A stretch of 64,000 nt of DNA, from NCBI RefSeq assembly GCF_902498185.1, contig NZ_CABVIX010000014.1, positions 62,001-126,000 on the forward strand, in the 5' to 3' direction. The DNA comes from Pseudomonas fluorescens. GTDB lineage: Bacteria; Pseudomonadota; Gammaproteobacteria; Pseudomonadales; Pseudomonadaceae. Below are positions 54,734 to 64,000 of the stretch, piece after piece. A model generated the notes under the pieces. The model had not been told where the DNA came from. It did no database searches and saw nothing but the letters and a program-made list of their open reading frames with translations. Numbering within the stretch: the first letter of the stretch is position 1; each line of letters starts with the position of its first letter. A program made the position numbers and the translations under genes.

Positions 54734-55975
54734 ATGACCGATCAACACTCCCCTGCCCGTCCCCTCGTCGCCGTCATCGGTGCCGGCCCCGCCGGGTTGA
54801 TGGCCGCCGAGGCCCTGGCCCAGGCCGGCGTTGCCGTAGAGGTGTTCGACGCCATGCCTTCGGTGGGCCGCAAGTTCCTGCTGGCGGGCGTTGGCGGCAT
54901 GAACATCACCCATTCGGAGGCCTACCCGGCCTTTGTCTCCCGCTACGCCGAGCGCCGCGACGAGATCGACGGGCTGCTCCAGGATTTCGATGCCGCCGCG
55001 CTGCGCCAATGGATTCACGGTCTGGGGATCGAAACATTCGTCGGCAGCTCCGGCCGGGTATTCCCCACCGACATGAAGGCCGCGCCACTGCTACGCGCCT
55101 GGCTCAAGCGCCTGCGGGACAGCGGCGTGGTTATCCACACCCGGCACCGTTGGCTCGGCTGGACGGGCGACGGCGCATTGCGGATAGCTTATCCACAGGG
55201 CGAACTGCAGGTGCAGGCTGACGCCGTGATATTGGCCTTGGGCGGCGCAAGTTGGGCGCGCCTGGGGTCGGACGGTGCCTGGGTGCCGCTGTTGGCCGAG
55301 CGGGGTGTGGATATCTCGGTATTGCAGCCGAGTAACTGTGGTTTCGAGGTGACGGGCTGGAGCGAACTGCTCAAGGACAGGTTCGCGGGCGCGCCGCTCA
55401 AGAACATTGCCCTTGGCATGCCTGGCGCCGCACCGCGCAAGGGTGAGTTCATCCTCACCGCGCAAGGGGTCGAGGGCAGCCTGGTCTACGCCTGGTCGGC
55501 GCCGGTACGCGAGGCGATCAACCGGGATGGACAGGCAACCCTGCTACTGGACCTGCTGCCTGACCGGCCTGTGGATAAAGTCGAACAGGCCTTGGCCAAG
55601 CCACGAGGCTCGCGCTCGATGGCCAAGCATCTGCAGGGACAGCTGGGGCTGGAGGGGGTCAAGGCGGCCTTGCTGCGCGAGCTCACCGACCAGGCTACCT
55701 TCGCCAGCCCTGCCCTGCTGGCCCGGGCGATCAAGGCGCTGCCGATTACCCTGGTGCGGGCACGGCCGATCGATGAAGCCATCAGCAGCGCCGGAGGGGT
55801 GCGCTTCGAGGCGCTGGATACGGGATTGATGATCAAGGCACTGCCGGGCGTGTTCTGCGCTGGCGAGATGCTCGACTGGGAAGCCCCGACCGGGGGCTAT
55901 CTGTTGACCGGCTGTTTCGCCAGCGGCCTGCGTGCGGGGGTGGCGGCGGCCCAGTGGGTGCGCCGCCCCGCGTGA
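54734..55975 (+). CDS. TIGR03862/YhiN-type flavoprotein
   Basis: The product is 413 aa. The N-terminal dinucleotide-binding motif VAVIGAGPAGLMAAEALAQA is followed by GRKFLLAGVGGMNITHSE, a family hallmark, and the C-terminal FAD motif GVFCAGEMLDWEAPTGGYLL. It belongs to the HI0933/YhiN-like NAD(P)/FAD-dependent oxidoreductases of unknown reaction. It is convergent with a DEAD-box helicase gene, with one base between the stops. Confidence 0.9.
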   Translation: MTDQHSPARPLVAVIGAGPAGLMAAEALAQAGVAVEVFDAMPSVGRKFLLAGVGGMNITHSEAYPAFVSRYAERRDEIDGLLQDFDAAALRQWIHGLGIETFVGSSGRVFPTDMKAAPLLRAWLKRLRDSGVVIHTRHRWLGWTGDGALRIAYPQGELQVQADAVILALGGASWARLGSDGAWVPLLAERGVDISVLQPSNCGFEVTGWSELLKDRFAGAPLKNIALGMPGAAPRKGEFILTAQGVEGSLVYAWSAPVREAINRDGQATLLLDLLPDRPVDKVEQALAKPRGSRSMAKHLQGQLGLEGVKAALLRELTDQATFASPALLARAIKALPITLVRARPIDEAISSAGGVRFEALDTGLMIKALPGVFCAGEMLDWEAPTGGYLLTGCFASGLRAGVAAAQWVRRPA

Positions 55976-55976
55976 C

Positions 55977-57305
55977 CTAGGGTTTGCGCTTTTTGGGGCC
56001 GCCGTTGAACGCCGGCACGCGGCGCACCGGTTTCACCAAGGGTTCGGTGATGTTCTCGGCACTGTCCATCCAGCGGCCCAGGCCACGCTTGGCGCTGGTT
56101 TCCTTGGGCTTCTTGGGCTTTTTCGGTTTCTTCACCACCTGGCCATTGGCATCGGTATCCGGCACCCGGTGATCGGGCACGAAATCCGGCTCTTCATGGC
56201 GCGGCAAGGTCTTGCGGGTCAGCGTCTCGATCGCCGCCAGCAACTGCACCTCGTCCGCGCACACCAGCGAGATCGCCTCGCCGGTATTGCCCGCGCGGCC
56301 GGTACGGCCGATCCGGTGAATGTAGTCCTCGGCCACGATGGGCAGGTCGAAGTTGACCACCAGCGGCAAGTCGTCGATGTCCAGGCCACGGGCCGCAACG
56401 TCGGTGGCGACGAGGATCTGCACCTCCCGGGCCTTGAAAGTGTCCAGCGCACGCTGGCGCGTGGCCTGGGGACGATCGCCGTGGATCCCGTCGGCGTTCA
56501 CGCCTTCCTCGCGCAGGCGCTCGACCAGCTGGTCCACGCCGTTGCGGGTCTTGGCGAACACCAGCACCTGGGACCAGCGCTGCTTGCGCAGCAAGTGCAG
56601 GAACAGCTCGGGCTTGCGCTTCTTGTCCACAGGCACCAGCCACTGCTTCACGGTCGTGGCGGTGGTGTTGCGCGGGCTGACCTGGATCGTCAGCGGATCG
56701 TTCAGCGCGAGGCCCGCGAGCATGCGGATCTCATCCGAGAACGTCGCCGAGAACAGCAGGGTCTGGCGCTTGCGCGGCAAGGCTGCATACACCGCTTGCA
56801 GCTCTTCGGCAAAGCCCAGGTCGAGCATGCGGTCGGCTTCATCGAGCACCAGGATCTGCACCTGGCCGAATTTCACCGCGTTCTGCCGATACAGGTCGAG
56901 CAGGCGGCCAGGCGTGGCGACCAGCAGGTCGACACCGCGGCGCATGCGCATCATCTGCGGGTTGGTGCTGACACCACCGTAGACCGCGTAGGTGCTCAGC
57001 GGCAGGTGCTCGGCGTACTGGCGGATATTCTCGTGCACCTGCTCGGCCAGCTCGCGGGTCGGCACCAGCACCAGGGCGCGGATCGAATTGCTCGCGACCT
57101 TGGCCCCTTCCATGGCCAGGCGCTGCAGCATCGGCAGGGCAAAGCCTGCGGTCTTCCCGGTGCCGGTCTGGGCGGCGGCCATCAGGTCGCGGCCCGCCAG
57201 CACGGCAGGAATGGCCTCGGCCTGGACCGGGGTCGGGGTGTTGTAGTCCAGGTGCTGCAAGGCGCGCAGCAGGGGTTCGATCAGGCCGAGTTTGGCGAAA
57301 GTCAT
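55977..57305 (-). CDS. DEAD-box ATP-dependent RNA helicase (RhlE-like)
   Basis: The product is 442 aa. Q motif FAKLGLIEPLLRALQHLDYN; motif I AAAQTGTGKT; Ia PTRELAEQ; II VLDEADRMLDLGF; III FSATF; IV VLVFAKTRNGV; V VATDVAARGLDI; VI YIHRIGRTGRAG. A basic tail (KKPKKPKKPKET) probably binds RNA. It unwinds RNA in ribosome assembly or mRNA decay. The RhlE subfamily is the best match, but the tail is not diagnostic. Confidence 0.94.
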   Translation of the reverse strand: MTFAKLGLIEPLLRALQHLDYNTPTPVQAEAIPAVLAGRDLMAAAQTGTGKTAGFALPMLQRLAMEGAKVASNSIRALVLVPTRELAEQVHENIRQYAEHLPLSTYAVYGGVSTNPQMMRMRRGVDLLVATPGRLLDLYRQNAVKFGQVQILVLDEADRMLDLGFAEELQAVYAALPRKRQTLLFSATFSDEIRMLAGLALNDPLTIQVSPRNTTATTVKQWLVPVDKKRKPELFLHLLRKQRWSQVLVFAKTRNGVDQLVERLREEGVNADGIHGDRPQATRQRALDTFKAREVQILVATDVAARGLDIDDLPLVVNFDLPIVAEDYIHRIGRTGRAGNTGEAISLVCADEVQLLAAIETLTRKTLPRHEEPDFVPDHRVPDTDANGQVVKKPKKPKKPKETSAKRGLGRWMDSAENITEPLVKPVRRVPAFNGGPKKRKP

Positions 57306-57366
57306 GGCAATACCGTCAGGGGTTCAGCAAAGGCGGCAGTCTACCGCAAAGCCTTGCCCTGCCCCA

Positions 57367-58287
57367 TCACTTGCATGCCTGCTCCTTCAGCGGCTCTGGC
57401 GCCTCGGGGGTCTTGCGCCACTGCGGCAGGCCGATCAGCACCACGGCGCCGATGATCACCGCCATGGCCAGGCATTCCTCGGCGCCGATGCGTTCGCCAA
57501 CGAACAGAATGCCCAGCAGCACGGCGACTGCCGGGTTGACGTAGGCATAGCTGGTGGCCGCCGCCGGGCGCACGTTCTTGAGCAGGTACATGTAGGCGCT
57601 GAAGGCCAGGATCGAGCCGAAGAACACCAGGTACGCCAGCGCTGCCCAGCCCGCCGTCGTAGGCATCTGGGTCATGCGCTCGCCACTCAGGGCGCTGCCT
57701 ATCAGCAGCGCGGCCCCGCCCACCAGCATCTCCGCAGCGCTGGCCATTGCGCCCTGGGGCAGTGGCAGACTCTTGCTCCACACCGAGCCAAACGCCCAGG
57801 CCGCGGCGGCGAACAGGATCAGTGCCGCGCCCATGGGGCTTGCCTGCAGGTTGGAGCCAAGGTTGAGCAAAGCGATGCCGACCAGTCCCATCAGGATTCC
57901 CGCCCACTCCAGGCGGGTATTGCGCTGGCCCCACAGCAGCCCGAACAACAAGGTGAACAACGGTACCGTGGCAATTGCCAACGCCGCCACGCCCGAGGCG
58001 ACCCCAGCGTGCTCGGCCAGCGTCACTCCGCCATTGCCGCAGCTGAGCAGCAGAAACCCGATCGCGCCTGCCGCACGCCATTGCGGCCAGGTCGGCGCCG
58101 GCACGCCGCGCCAGCGCAGGAATCCATAGAGCAGGCTGCCGGCAATCAGGAATCGTACGCCTGCCATCAACAGAGGCGGCCACGACTCCACGCCGATGCG
58201 GATGAACAGGTAGGTGGAACCCCAGACCAGATACAAGGCCAGAAAGGCACCAATGAGAAGCAACGGGAAACGACGGGCAGCAGGCAT
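57367..58287 (-). CDS. EamA-family permease, YedA-like
   Basis: This is a 306-aa protein of ten membrane helices formed by two EamA repeats (LALYLVWGSTYLFIRIGVES; AAATSYAYVNPAVAVLLGIL). It closely follows the YedA pattern. It is a drug/metabolite-transporter superfamily exporter; substrate unknown. Confidence 0.9.
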   Translation of the reverse strand: MPAARRFPLLLIGAFLALYLVWGSTYLFIRIGVESWPPLLMAGVRFLIAGSLLYGFLRWRGVPAPTWPQWRAAGAIGFLLLSCGNGGVTLAEHAGVASGVAALAIATVPLFTLLFGLLWGQRNTRLEWAGILMGLVGIALLNLGSNLQASPMGAALILFAAAAWAFGSVWSKSLPLPQGAMASAAEMLVGGAALLIGSALSGERMTQMPTTAGWAALAYLVFFGSILAFSAYMYLLKNVRPAAATSYAYVNPAVAVLLGILFVGERIGAEECLAMAVIIGAVVLIGLPQWRKTPEAPEPLKEQACK

Positions 58288-58393
58288 GATGAAGACTCGA
58301 AATCCATTTTCGGGTCGACCAGTTTAGAAAGCCTGCGCGGTAAACAGAAGTTACAAAATCTGATAAAAACAGCGGAACACTTACCTGCCTGGC

Positions 58394-58873
58394 TTAGTTG
58401 CGCAGCAGCAGTTTTCCTTCGATGGGCACGTAGCGGTCGGCTGCGCGGATCAGCGAGTTGGCAGTCAGCCCAGGCACGCCATAGGCGACGGTCTCGATGC
58501 CATAGCGCTGGATGACCCGCTCGAGCAGCAGGTCGAAATCGCCGTCACCGGAAGCCAGCACCACCTGGTCGACGCGTGCGGCGGCGTCGATCACATCGAG
58601 GGTGATGCCCACGTCCCAGTCGCCCTTGGCCGAGCCGTCGCTGCGCTGGATGTACGGTTTGAGCCGGACGGTGAACCCCAGGTTGCGCAGGATCTGCTGG
58701 AATTGCTGCTGCTTGCTGTCGCCCCGGTCGATGGCATAGGCCACCGCCTCGACGATCTCGCCGTGCTGGCTGATGTCGGCCCACAGTGCGGCATAGTTGA
58801 AATGACAGCCATAGGCCTGCCGCACGGTGTAGTAGAGGTTCTGCACGTCGGCGAATACGGCGATCTTTTTCAC
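58394..58873 (-). CDS. NYN-domain (LabA/DUF88-type) ribonuclease-like protein
   Basis: The product is 159 aa. A PIN-like fold with acidic residues in KIAVFADVQNLYYTVRQ, KGDWDVGITLDVID and LASGDGDFDLLLERV, the NYN/LabA active-site pattern. It is predicted to be an RNase. The start is an ATG with a GAAC/GGTG region upstream. Monocistronic between the EamA and DUF2076 genes. Confidence 0.9.
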   Translation of the reverse strand: MKKIAVFADVQNLYYTVRQAYGCHFNYAALWADISQHGEIVEAVAYAIDRGDSKQQQFQQILRNLGFTVRLKPYIQRSDGSAKGDWDVGITLDVIDAAARVDQVVLASGDGDFDLLLERVIQRYGIETVAYGVPGLTANSLIRAADRYVPIEGKLLLRN

Positions 58874-58927
58874 CGGGTGTTCCTCTTCAAGTAAAGGGCT
58901 CAGCAGCAGCGCAGTATGCCCTAACGG

Positions 58928-59653
58928 TCAGACAAACGTATCGTCATCCGAGAAGAACCCGCCGTCGTCATTGCCGTAGTCAGTGTCGGCATAACCACCG
59001 TCGTCAGCCACAGGCTGCTGGTCGTCCTGGTTCCAGCCACCGCTGTCGCTGGCCGGGGCCGCCTCTTCATGGTTCGCCTCGGCCACTTGCGCAGGCTGCT
59101 CGTCATTGTTGAACAGGCTGCTGATCCCATGCGCCAGCATCACCCCGCCCGCCACACCGGCGGCGGTCTGCAGCGCACCACCCAGGAAACTGCCAGCGCC
59201 CGCACGACCCACGGCGCCGGGGGCAGCCCCGAAAGCGGGGGCCTGTTGCTGGCTGAAGCCACGGGACGGTTCGCGCCAGCCACCACCGCCTTGAGGCGCG
59301 GCTGGTGCGGGGCGCTGCGGCTCAGGCGCGGGCGGGCGGCTGCCAGCACCGAAGATGCTCGAAAGGAATCCACCACCGCCCTGCCCCGGTGCCGGCGATG
59401 ACGCTCGGGATTGCGCTTGGGCACGGGCCTGCTTGAGTTCGGCTTCGAGCTGCTTGTTCTGCTCGTCCATACGCTTGAGCGCCGCTTCCTGCACGAGGAT
59501 CGCCTGGGCCATGTAGTAGGGCGCGCCCGGCTGCTGGCGCACGTGCTCCTCGATGCGCGACTGGGCCTGGGCATCACGCGGCTGGTTGGGGTCCTCGGCC
59601 TGCTTGAGCCGGGTAAACAGGCCGTCGATCAGGGTTTGCTCTTCAGTATTCAT
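58928..59653 (-). CDS. DUF2076 family protein
   Basis: The product is 241 aa from MNTEEQTLIDGLFTRLKQAE. A coiled coil covers about 55-85 (QEAALKRMDEQNKQLEAELK). A Pro/Gly/Gln-rich middle follows, then a hydrophobic Ala/Gly segment near 170-190 (ALQTAAGVAGGVMLAHGISS) and an acidic, disordered C-terminus (DDGGFFSDDDTFV). It is probably periplasmic or membrane-linked; function unknown. The frame is open upstream to 59914 without support. Confidence 0.85.
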   Translation of the reverse strand: MNTEEQTLIDGLFTRLKQAEDPNQPRDAQAQSRIEEHVRQQPGAPYYMAQAILVQEAALKRMDEQNKQLEAELKQARAQAQSRASSPAPGQGGGGFLSSIFGAGSRPPAPEPQRPAPAAPQGGGGWREPSRGFSQQQAPAFGAAPGAVGRAGAGSFLGGALQTAAGVAGGVMLAHGISSLFNNDEQPAQVAEANHEEAAPASDSGGWNQDDQQPVADDGGYADTDYGNDDGGFFSDDDTFV

Positions 59654-59807
59654 GGGTGACCTCGTACAAGAAGCGGGACATCGGACAGCATCAAGATGGG
59701 GGACTGGGGCGCCCGATTCAATCGCTGGCCCCGTGAAAGTTTTTTCAGCTTGGCCAATGCCTGGGCTAAAGTGACGCCCTGCTTTTACTGCCATGCGATA
59801 TCGACGA

Positions 59808-60464
59808 ATGAATCCGCTGAGTGTTCTGCGCGACTCCCTGTATTTCTTCCGCCGCCACCTGATCGGCATCCTGCAGCTGTGCCTGCCGCTGGTGGTACTC
59901 GAAGCCCTGGGCACCCAGTTACTCTACCGTCAGCTGGGCGACGCCGCATCGCCCAGCTACGGCCTGCTGGTGAGCCTGCTGTTCTATCCACTGTACAGCG
60001 CGGCGCTGATCCTTTACCTCGACACCCGCAGCAACGGCCTGGAACCGCCCAAGCGCGACCTGTTCGCCCGCGCCGTGCAACTCTGGCCGACGCTGGCGTT
60101 GATGATCCTGATCAGTTCGTTGCTGATCATGGCGGGCCTTGCCCTGTTCGTGCTGCCGGGTATCTGGGTGATGATCAACCTGGTATTCGCCGAGTACCTG
60201 CTGGTGCTGCGCGGTATGCCGGTGGTGGCTTCGATGCGCGAGAGCGCGCGGATGACCACCGGGCATTTCTGGCAGATCATGGTCTGCGTGCTTGCCGTGC
60301 TGGCGCCGTTGTGGCTGATCGATGCATTGGTGCTGACCGTGTTCCCGGATCCTCAGCCCGCGGTACAGCTGGCCATGGACAGCCTGAGCGGCTTCCTGCA
60401 GCTGTTCAACAGCGTGGTGCTGTACCGGTTGTTCATGCTGCGCGAGGCAGAAGAAGGCGCCTGA
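59808..60464 (+). CDS. YciC-family membrane protein
   Basis: The product is 218 aa from MNPLSVLRDSLYFFRRHLIG (an ATG at 59793 is also in frame). It has about five or six membrane helices (LPLVVLEALGTQLLY, LALMILISSLLIMAGLALFV, MVCVLAVLAPLWLIDALVL). It matches the UPF0259/YciC family of inner-membrane proteins of unknown role. Confidence 0.85.
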   Translation: MNPLSVLRDSLYFFRRHLIGILQLCLPLVVLEALGTQLLYRQLGDAASPSYGLLVSLLFYPLYSAALILYLDTRSNGLEPPKRDLFARAVQLWPTLALMILISSLLIMAGLALFVLPGIWVMINLVFAEYLLVLRGMPVVASMRESARMTTGHFWQIMVCVLAVLAPLWLIDALVLTVFPDPQPAVQLAMDSLSGFLQLFNSVVLYRLFMLREAEEGA

Positions 60465-60524
60465 CCTGGCCGGGCGACGAACGGCTCGGCTATGCTGGGG
60501 CCTTTGCACCGACAAGCCGAGCCG

Positions 60525-61604
60525 ATGACCCGACTACTGCGCAACGTCCTGCTGATCCTCCTGCTCTTGTTCATTCTGCTCTGGCTGCTGGCCAGCCACC
60601 TGAGCTGGCGCCCTGAAGCGCGCGAGGCCCTGCCCGTGGCCTGCAAGGGTACGAACAAGCCCCTGCTGCCCGGCCAGGTGCTCAAGGTGATGACCTGGAA
60701 CGTCCAGTACCTGGCCGGCAAGCGCTACGTGTTCTGGTACGACCAGGGCCATGGCGAAGACACCCGCCCTACCCACGAGGACCTCGCGTACAACCTCGAT
60801 GAAGTCGCCCGGGTCATCCGCGCCGAGCAGCCCGACGTGGTGATGCTGCAAGAGCTCGACAACGACGCCAAGGCCACCGACTACCAGGATCAAGTGTCCT
60901 TGCTGCGCGAGCGCCTCGTCGACCTCTATCCCTGCGCCGCGCAAGCCTACGACTGGAAGTCCGACTTCGTACCCGACCGTCACGTGCTCGGCAGTGCTGG
61001 CCGCAGCCTGGCCACCCTCAGCCGCTACCCCATCGACAAGGCTGAACGCCTGCAACTGCCCAATGCCGCCGACAACGCCTGGTCACGCCTGCTGCAGCCA
61101 CAACCGGCGCTGTTGGTCAGCTACCTGCCCTTTGGCGATGGCAGCCGCCTCGCCGTGATCAATACTCGGCTGTCGCCCTACCAGCCGGGCAGGGAAGTGC
61201 AAGACCGCCAGGTGCAGCATCTGGCCAAGGTGCTCGACCGCCTGGAAGGCCAAGGTACCCCCTGGCTGCTTGGCGGCGACCTCAACCTGTTGCCGCTGGG
61301 CCAGCACCGTCGCCTGCCCACCGAACAGCGCGGCAGTTACCCCGCCGACAGCAACCTGCATGTGCTGTGGGACAAGTACCCGATGATCCCCAGCAACGCA
61401 GAAGCCAGCGGCGCCGAGCGCGGTGCCTGGCTGACCCACTACCCGAACGATCCAGTCGCCAGCGGGCCGGACCGGACCCTGGACTACCTGTTCCACAGCC
61501 CGAAACTGCAGCGGCTGGGCGCACGGGTAGTGCAGGAGGATACGTTGCAGATATCCGACCACCTGCCCGTCACTGCACGGTTGCTGTTGCCCGCGCAGCC
61601 CTGA
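60525..61604 (+). CDS. Endonuclease/exonuclease/phosphatase family protein, membrane-anchored
   Basis: The product is 359 aa. An N-terminal transmembrane anchor (VLLILLLLFILLWLLASHL) places the EEP domain in the periplasm. The DNase I-like fold shows KVMTWNVQYLAG, VMLQELDND (metal Glu), WLLGGDLNLLP and the terminal ISDHLPVTARL (catalytic Asp-His). The substrate may be a phosphodiester or lipid phosphate. Start at 60525 rather than 60492, from the hydrophobic anchor. Confidence 0.88.
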   Translation: MTRLLRNVLLILLLLFILLWLLASHLSWRPEAREALPVACKGTNKPLLPGQVLKVMTWNVQYLAGKRYVFWYDQGHGEDTRPTHEDLAYNLDEVARVIRAEQPDVVMLQELDNDAKATDYQDQVSLLRERLVDLYPCAAQAYDWKSDFVPDRHVLGSAGRSLATLSRYPIDKAERLQLPNAADNAWSRLLQPQPALLVSYLPFGDGSRLAVINTRLSPYQPGREVQDRQVQHLAKVLDRLEGQGTPWLLGGDLNLLPLGQHRRLPTEQRGSYPADSNLHVLWDKYPMIPSNAEASGAERGAWLTHYPNDPVASGPDRTLDYLFHSPKLQRLGARVVQEDTLQISDHLPVTARLLLPAQP

Positions 61605-61614
61605 ACCGAGGGTT

Positions 61615-62736
61615 TCAGGCCTTGCGGGGCTTAGCCCTTGCGGTGGCTTCGGCCACCAGTGGGTCATCCGGCCAGTAGTGCTTGGGGTATCTGCCCTTCA
61701 GATCCTTCTTCACCTCGGCGTAGGTGGTCCGCCAGAAGTTCGCGAGATCCTGGGTGACCTGCACCGGCCGACGCGCAGGTGACAGCAGGTGCAGCTTGAC
61801 CTGCAGGCGCCCCTGGGCGATGCGCGGGGTGTCGGCGAGGCCGAACAACTCCTGCAGGCGGACGGCCAGGATCGGCGGGGTTTCGCTGTAATCCAGGCGG
61901 ATGTTCGAGCCCGACGGTACGCTCAGATGGACCGGCGCCCACTCGTCCAGGCGCTGGGGCAGCGGCCAGGGCAGCAAGTTGCGCAGGATCGAAGACAGGT
62001 CCAACTGGGCGAAATGGCTCAGCCGCGAGACCTTGCCCACGTATGGCTCGAGCCAGTCTTCGAGCGTGGCGAGCAGGGCTTCATCGCCCAGATCGGGCCA
62101 TTCGCTCTGCCCCTCCTTGTCCACGTCGAGCTGGCGCAGCAGCGTCACTCGCGCCTGCCATTGGCGCAGTTCGGGCGTCCACGGCAACAGCGCCAGGCCT
62201 TTGCGCCGGACCAGGCCGAGCAGCGCGCGGGCGCGGGCATTGTCATCCAGGCCCGGTAGCGGCTCGCGGCTGAGTACAAGTTCACCCACCTTGCGCTGGC
62301 GCTCGGCGCGCAGCACGTTTTCGCGCTCGTCCCAGTCCAGCAGGTCGAGCGTCTCGACTTGCTCGGCAAGCACGCTTTCGAACAGTGCCGCATCGAAATC
62401 GGTCGCGAGGTAGATACGTTCCTCACGCTGGCCCTGACGGCTGCCGAGGTCGGCGATCACCAGCCAGGGGTGTTTCATCAAGGCGTCGGCTTCGGCGAAC
62501 AATGCCGCGCGGCCGTTGGCCAGGCGGTACTCGGCGCCGCCCTCGCGGCGCCGCTGGGCCACCCGGTCGGGATACGCCAGCGCCAGCAAGGCGCCGAGCC
62601 AGCGTGGATGATCAGGGTCCGGGACCGCCGAGCGTGTCTTCCCGCGCAGCATTCCACGGTATTGGCGGGCCAGCTGCCGCGCACGCTGCACACCACCCTG
62701 GCTACCGCGGACGGCACGGCTTTCGCCGCTGACGCA
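61615..62736 (-). pseudogene. hrpB: ATP-dependent helicase HrpB, C-terminal fragment
   Basis: About 373 codons of HrpB remain, from VSGESRAVRGS through QRARQLARQYRGMLR to the end (NFWRTTYAEVKKDLKGRYPK, HYWPDDPLVAEATARAK). This is the HrpB-specific C-terminal region. The N-terminal ~450 residues with the DEAH ATPase core are missing: a TAA at 62737-62739 interrupts the frame, and upstream DNA encodes an unrelated permease. A GTG at 62691 could start a truncated protein, but it would lack ATPase activity. Confidence 0.88.
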
Positions 62737-63905
62737 TTACGGCGCAGGGCCATAACACTGATCGGGCCGGTTAGGAAGGCGATCACCGTGGCGACTGAGA
62801 TGACTGCAGCAAGATCGCTCCAGCCCCTGAAGAAGAACAGAAACACGAAAGACACGAGGAGGTTGAACCACATTGCAGGCCTTGGGATGCCGTACAAGGG
62901 ATGAACCCGACCCAAGATTCTTGGCAGGGTGTTGTTTCGCTCCATGCCATAGATCATGCGAGCCGTGGTTGCGGTATGGATCACACCGGTTCCTGAGGGG
63001 CTGATGAACGCGTCGATGTACAGCAGAATGGCCAACCAGTTCAGGCCCAAGGCCAACGCCAGTTGAGCCAATGGTGAGTTGAACGAGAGGTTGTGCCACC
63101 CCAGGGCCACGGACGACGGGGAAACCGCGCCTATGAACGCAATCTGGATTACCACGTAGATAACAAGAGCGATCAAAATGGAACCCAACACGGCGATGGG
63201 AATGTTGCGCCCTGGATTTTTGGCCTCGCCTGCCAAACTGATGGGGCTCTGAAAACCGGTGTAACTGAAAATAATGCCGCTAGCGGCTACAGCAGTCAGA
63301 ACGGCTGACCAACCATAGGGCGCGAACTCAGCCTCAGAGCTCAGGCCAAAATTCTCAGTGTTGAAACCCGCTGAGATCAGGGCGATGCCTATGACGATAG
63401 GCACGACGAACTTGAAAACCGTGACAGCAGAATTCGCCTTGATGAAGAGCTTCATTCCCCAGTAATTCAGAAGGAAGTAGACCACTACCAGTGCAGCGCT
63501 AACCAGGAGACCCGAGTGGGTCAGTTCATGGCCATTCATTAGCCCTTGCGCCCAAGGGTATGGCCATGACGCCATGTACTGGATGGAGGCTACCGCTTCA
63601 ATCGGGATGACTGAGACGATGGAGATCCAATTCGCCCAGGCTGCCACGAAGCCCACCAGAGCGCCGTGTGAGTAGCGTGCGTATCTAACCATGCCTCCAG
63701 ACTCAGGAAACATAGCTCCCATCTCTGCGTAGGTAATAGCAATGGCCAGCATGACCATTGCACCTATGATCCAGGCGAAGATGGCGGCGGGGCCTGCCAG
63801 TGCCGAGGCATGCCAAGCGCCGAACAGCCAACCTGAACCGATAATTGAGCCAAGACCTGTCAGCAAAAGCGGCCAGAGTCCGATATTGCGTTTCGCGGAT
63901 TTCAT
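62737..63905 (-). pseudogene. APC-family amino-acid permease, 3'-truncated
   Basis: The frame starts at ATG 63905 (MKSAKRNIGLWPLLLTGLGS) with AAAAGG 8 nt upstream. It has about ten membrane helices, including GSGWLFGAWHASALAGPAAI and SGIIFSYTGFQSPISLAGEA. Family similarity ends at about ISVMALRRNA near residue 389; the frame then runs on through out-of-phase hrpB DNA to a stop at 62478 (475 aa in total). The last helices and tail are lost. GC content is lower than in the neighbouring backbone, suggesting foreign origin. The protein is probably inactive or altered. Confidence 0.82.
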
Positions 63906-64000
63906 ATCCAAACCTTTTTATTCTTAGACTTCTAATGGCAATTTTGTAAATTGCTACTTGGATGATAGAGCTCAGCATGTATAGCCACGCACGGCTCACT

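Overview
The window is a chromosomal segment of a Pseudomonas, most likely of the P. putida group. The evidence is the high-GC backbone, the grpE-dnaK/recN/fur/bamE/ratA/smpB order, a complete L/D-lactate locus next to ssrA, a glucarate locus, and REP-type palindromes of the 'gcgggtaaacccgctcccac' kind in intergenic gaps. No database search was possible. Family names come from motifs visible in the translated sequence and from general knowledge of the families.

Layout. (1) 1-12.3 kb is conserved backbone: dnaK' and grpE behind a sigma-32 promoter, recN behind a LexA box, fur, bamE, a RatA-like protein, smpB, then lldR and lldP-lldD-dld with an LldR-type operator, and a small exported protein. 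(2) 12.34-12.74 kb is ssrA (tmRNA), reading out a 13-residue tag. (3) 12.74-26.3 kb is a roughly 13.6 kb genomic island in the 3' end of ssrA. It is bounded by a 137-bp direct repeat that includes the tmRNA 3' end and its terminator. It carries a decayed P4-type integrase, an intact tyrosine recombinase of another family, a ~1090-aa SF2 helicase with a nuclease-like C-terminus, broken genes (one HEPN-like, one cytochrome c), a Septu-like ATPase/HNH pair, an IS66-type remnant, and a MazG-like/DUF2075 pair. Several of these look like anti-phage defence. (4) 26.3-39.7 kb is a second accessory stretch: a YkvI-like transporter, an HNH nuclease, unknown small genes, a GST, a TacA/TacT-like toxin-antitoxin pair, LysE, AraC and Nudix genes, an orphan PrlF-like antitoxin and a DUF1016 nuclease. 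(5) 39.7-62.7 kb is mostly backbone: an EAL protein, a Blc lipocalin, an APC permease, a hydroxyacid dehydrogenase/MFS/LysR cluster, gudD-MFS-GntR, HAD-tesB, GNAT, an HDAC-like hydrolase, a flavoprotein, a DEAD-box helicase, an EamA permease, a NYN protein, DUF2076, YciC and an EEP-family protein. (6) At about 62.74 kb a C-terminal fragment of hrpB is joined out of frame to a C-terminally truncated amino-acid permease.

The most unusual element is a small two-gene cassette, annotated here as DUF6124 plus DUF3077 from memory of the families. It occurs three times (13.1, 26.6 and 29.2 kb), flanking the island and the next accessory gene. Each copy is preceded by a conserved leader of about 190 nt. 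The three leaders differ by compensatory changes that preserve base pairing in the transcript strand. One segment can pair either with an upstream arm or with an arm next to the ribosome binding site, which suggests an RNA switch. The promoter module upstream of the leader occurs a fourth time, without the leader, in front of the DUF1016 nuclease/PrlF gene pair.
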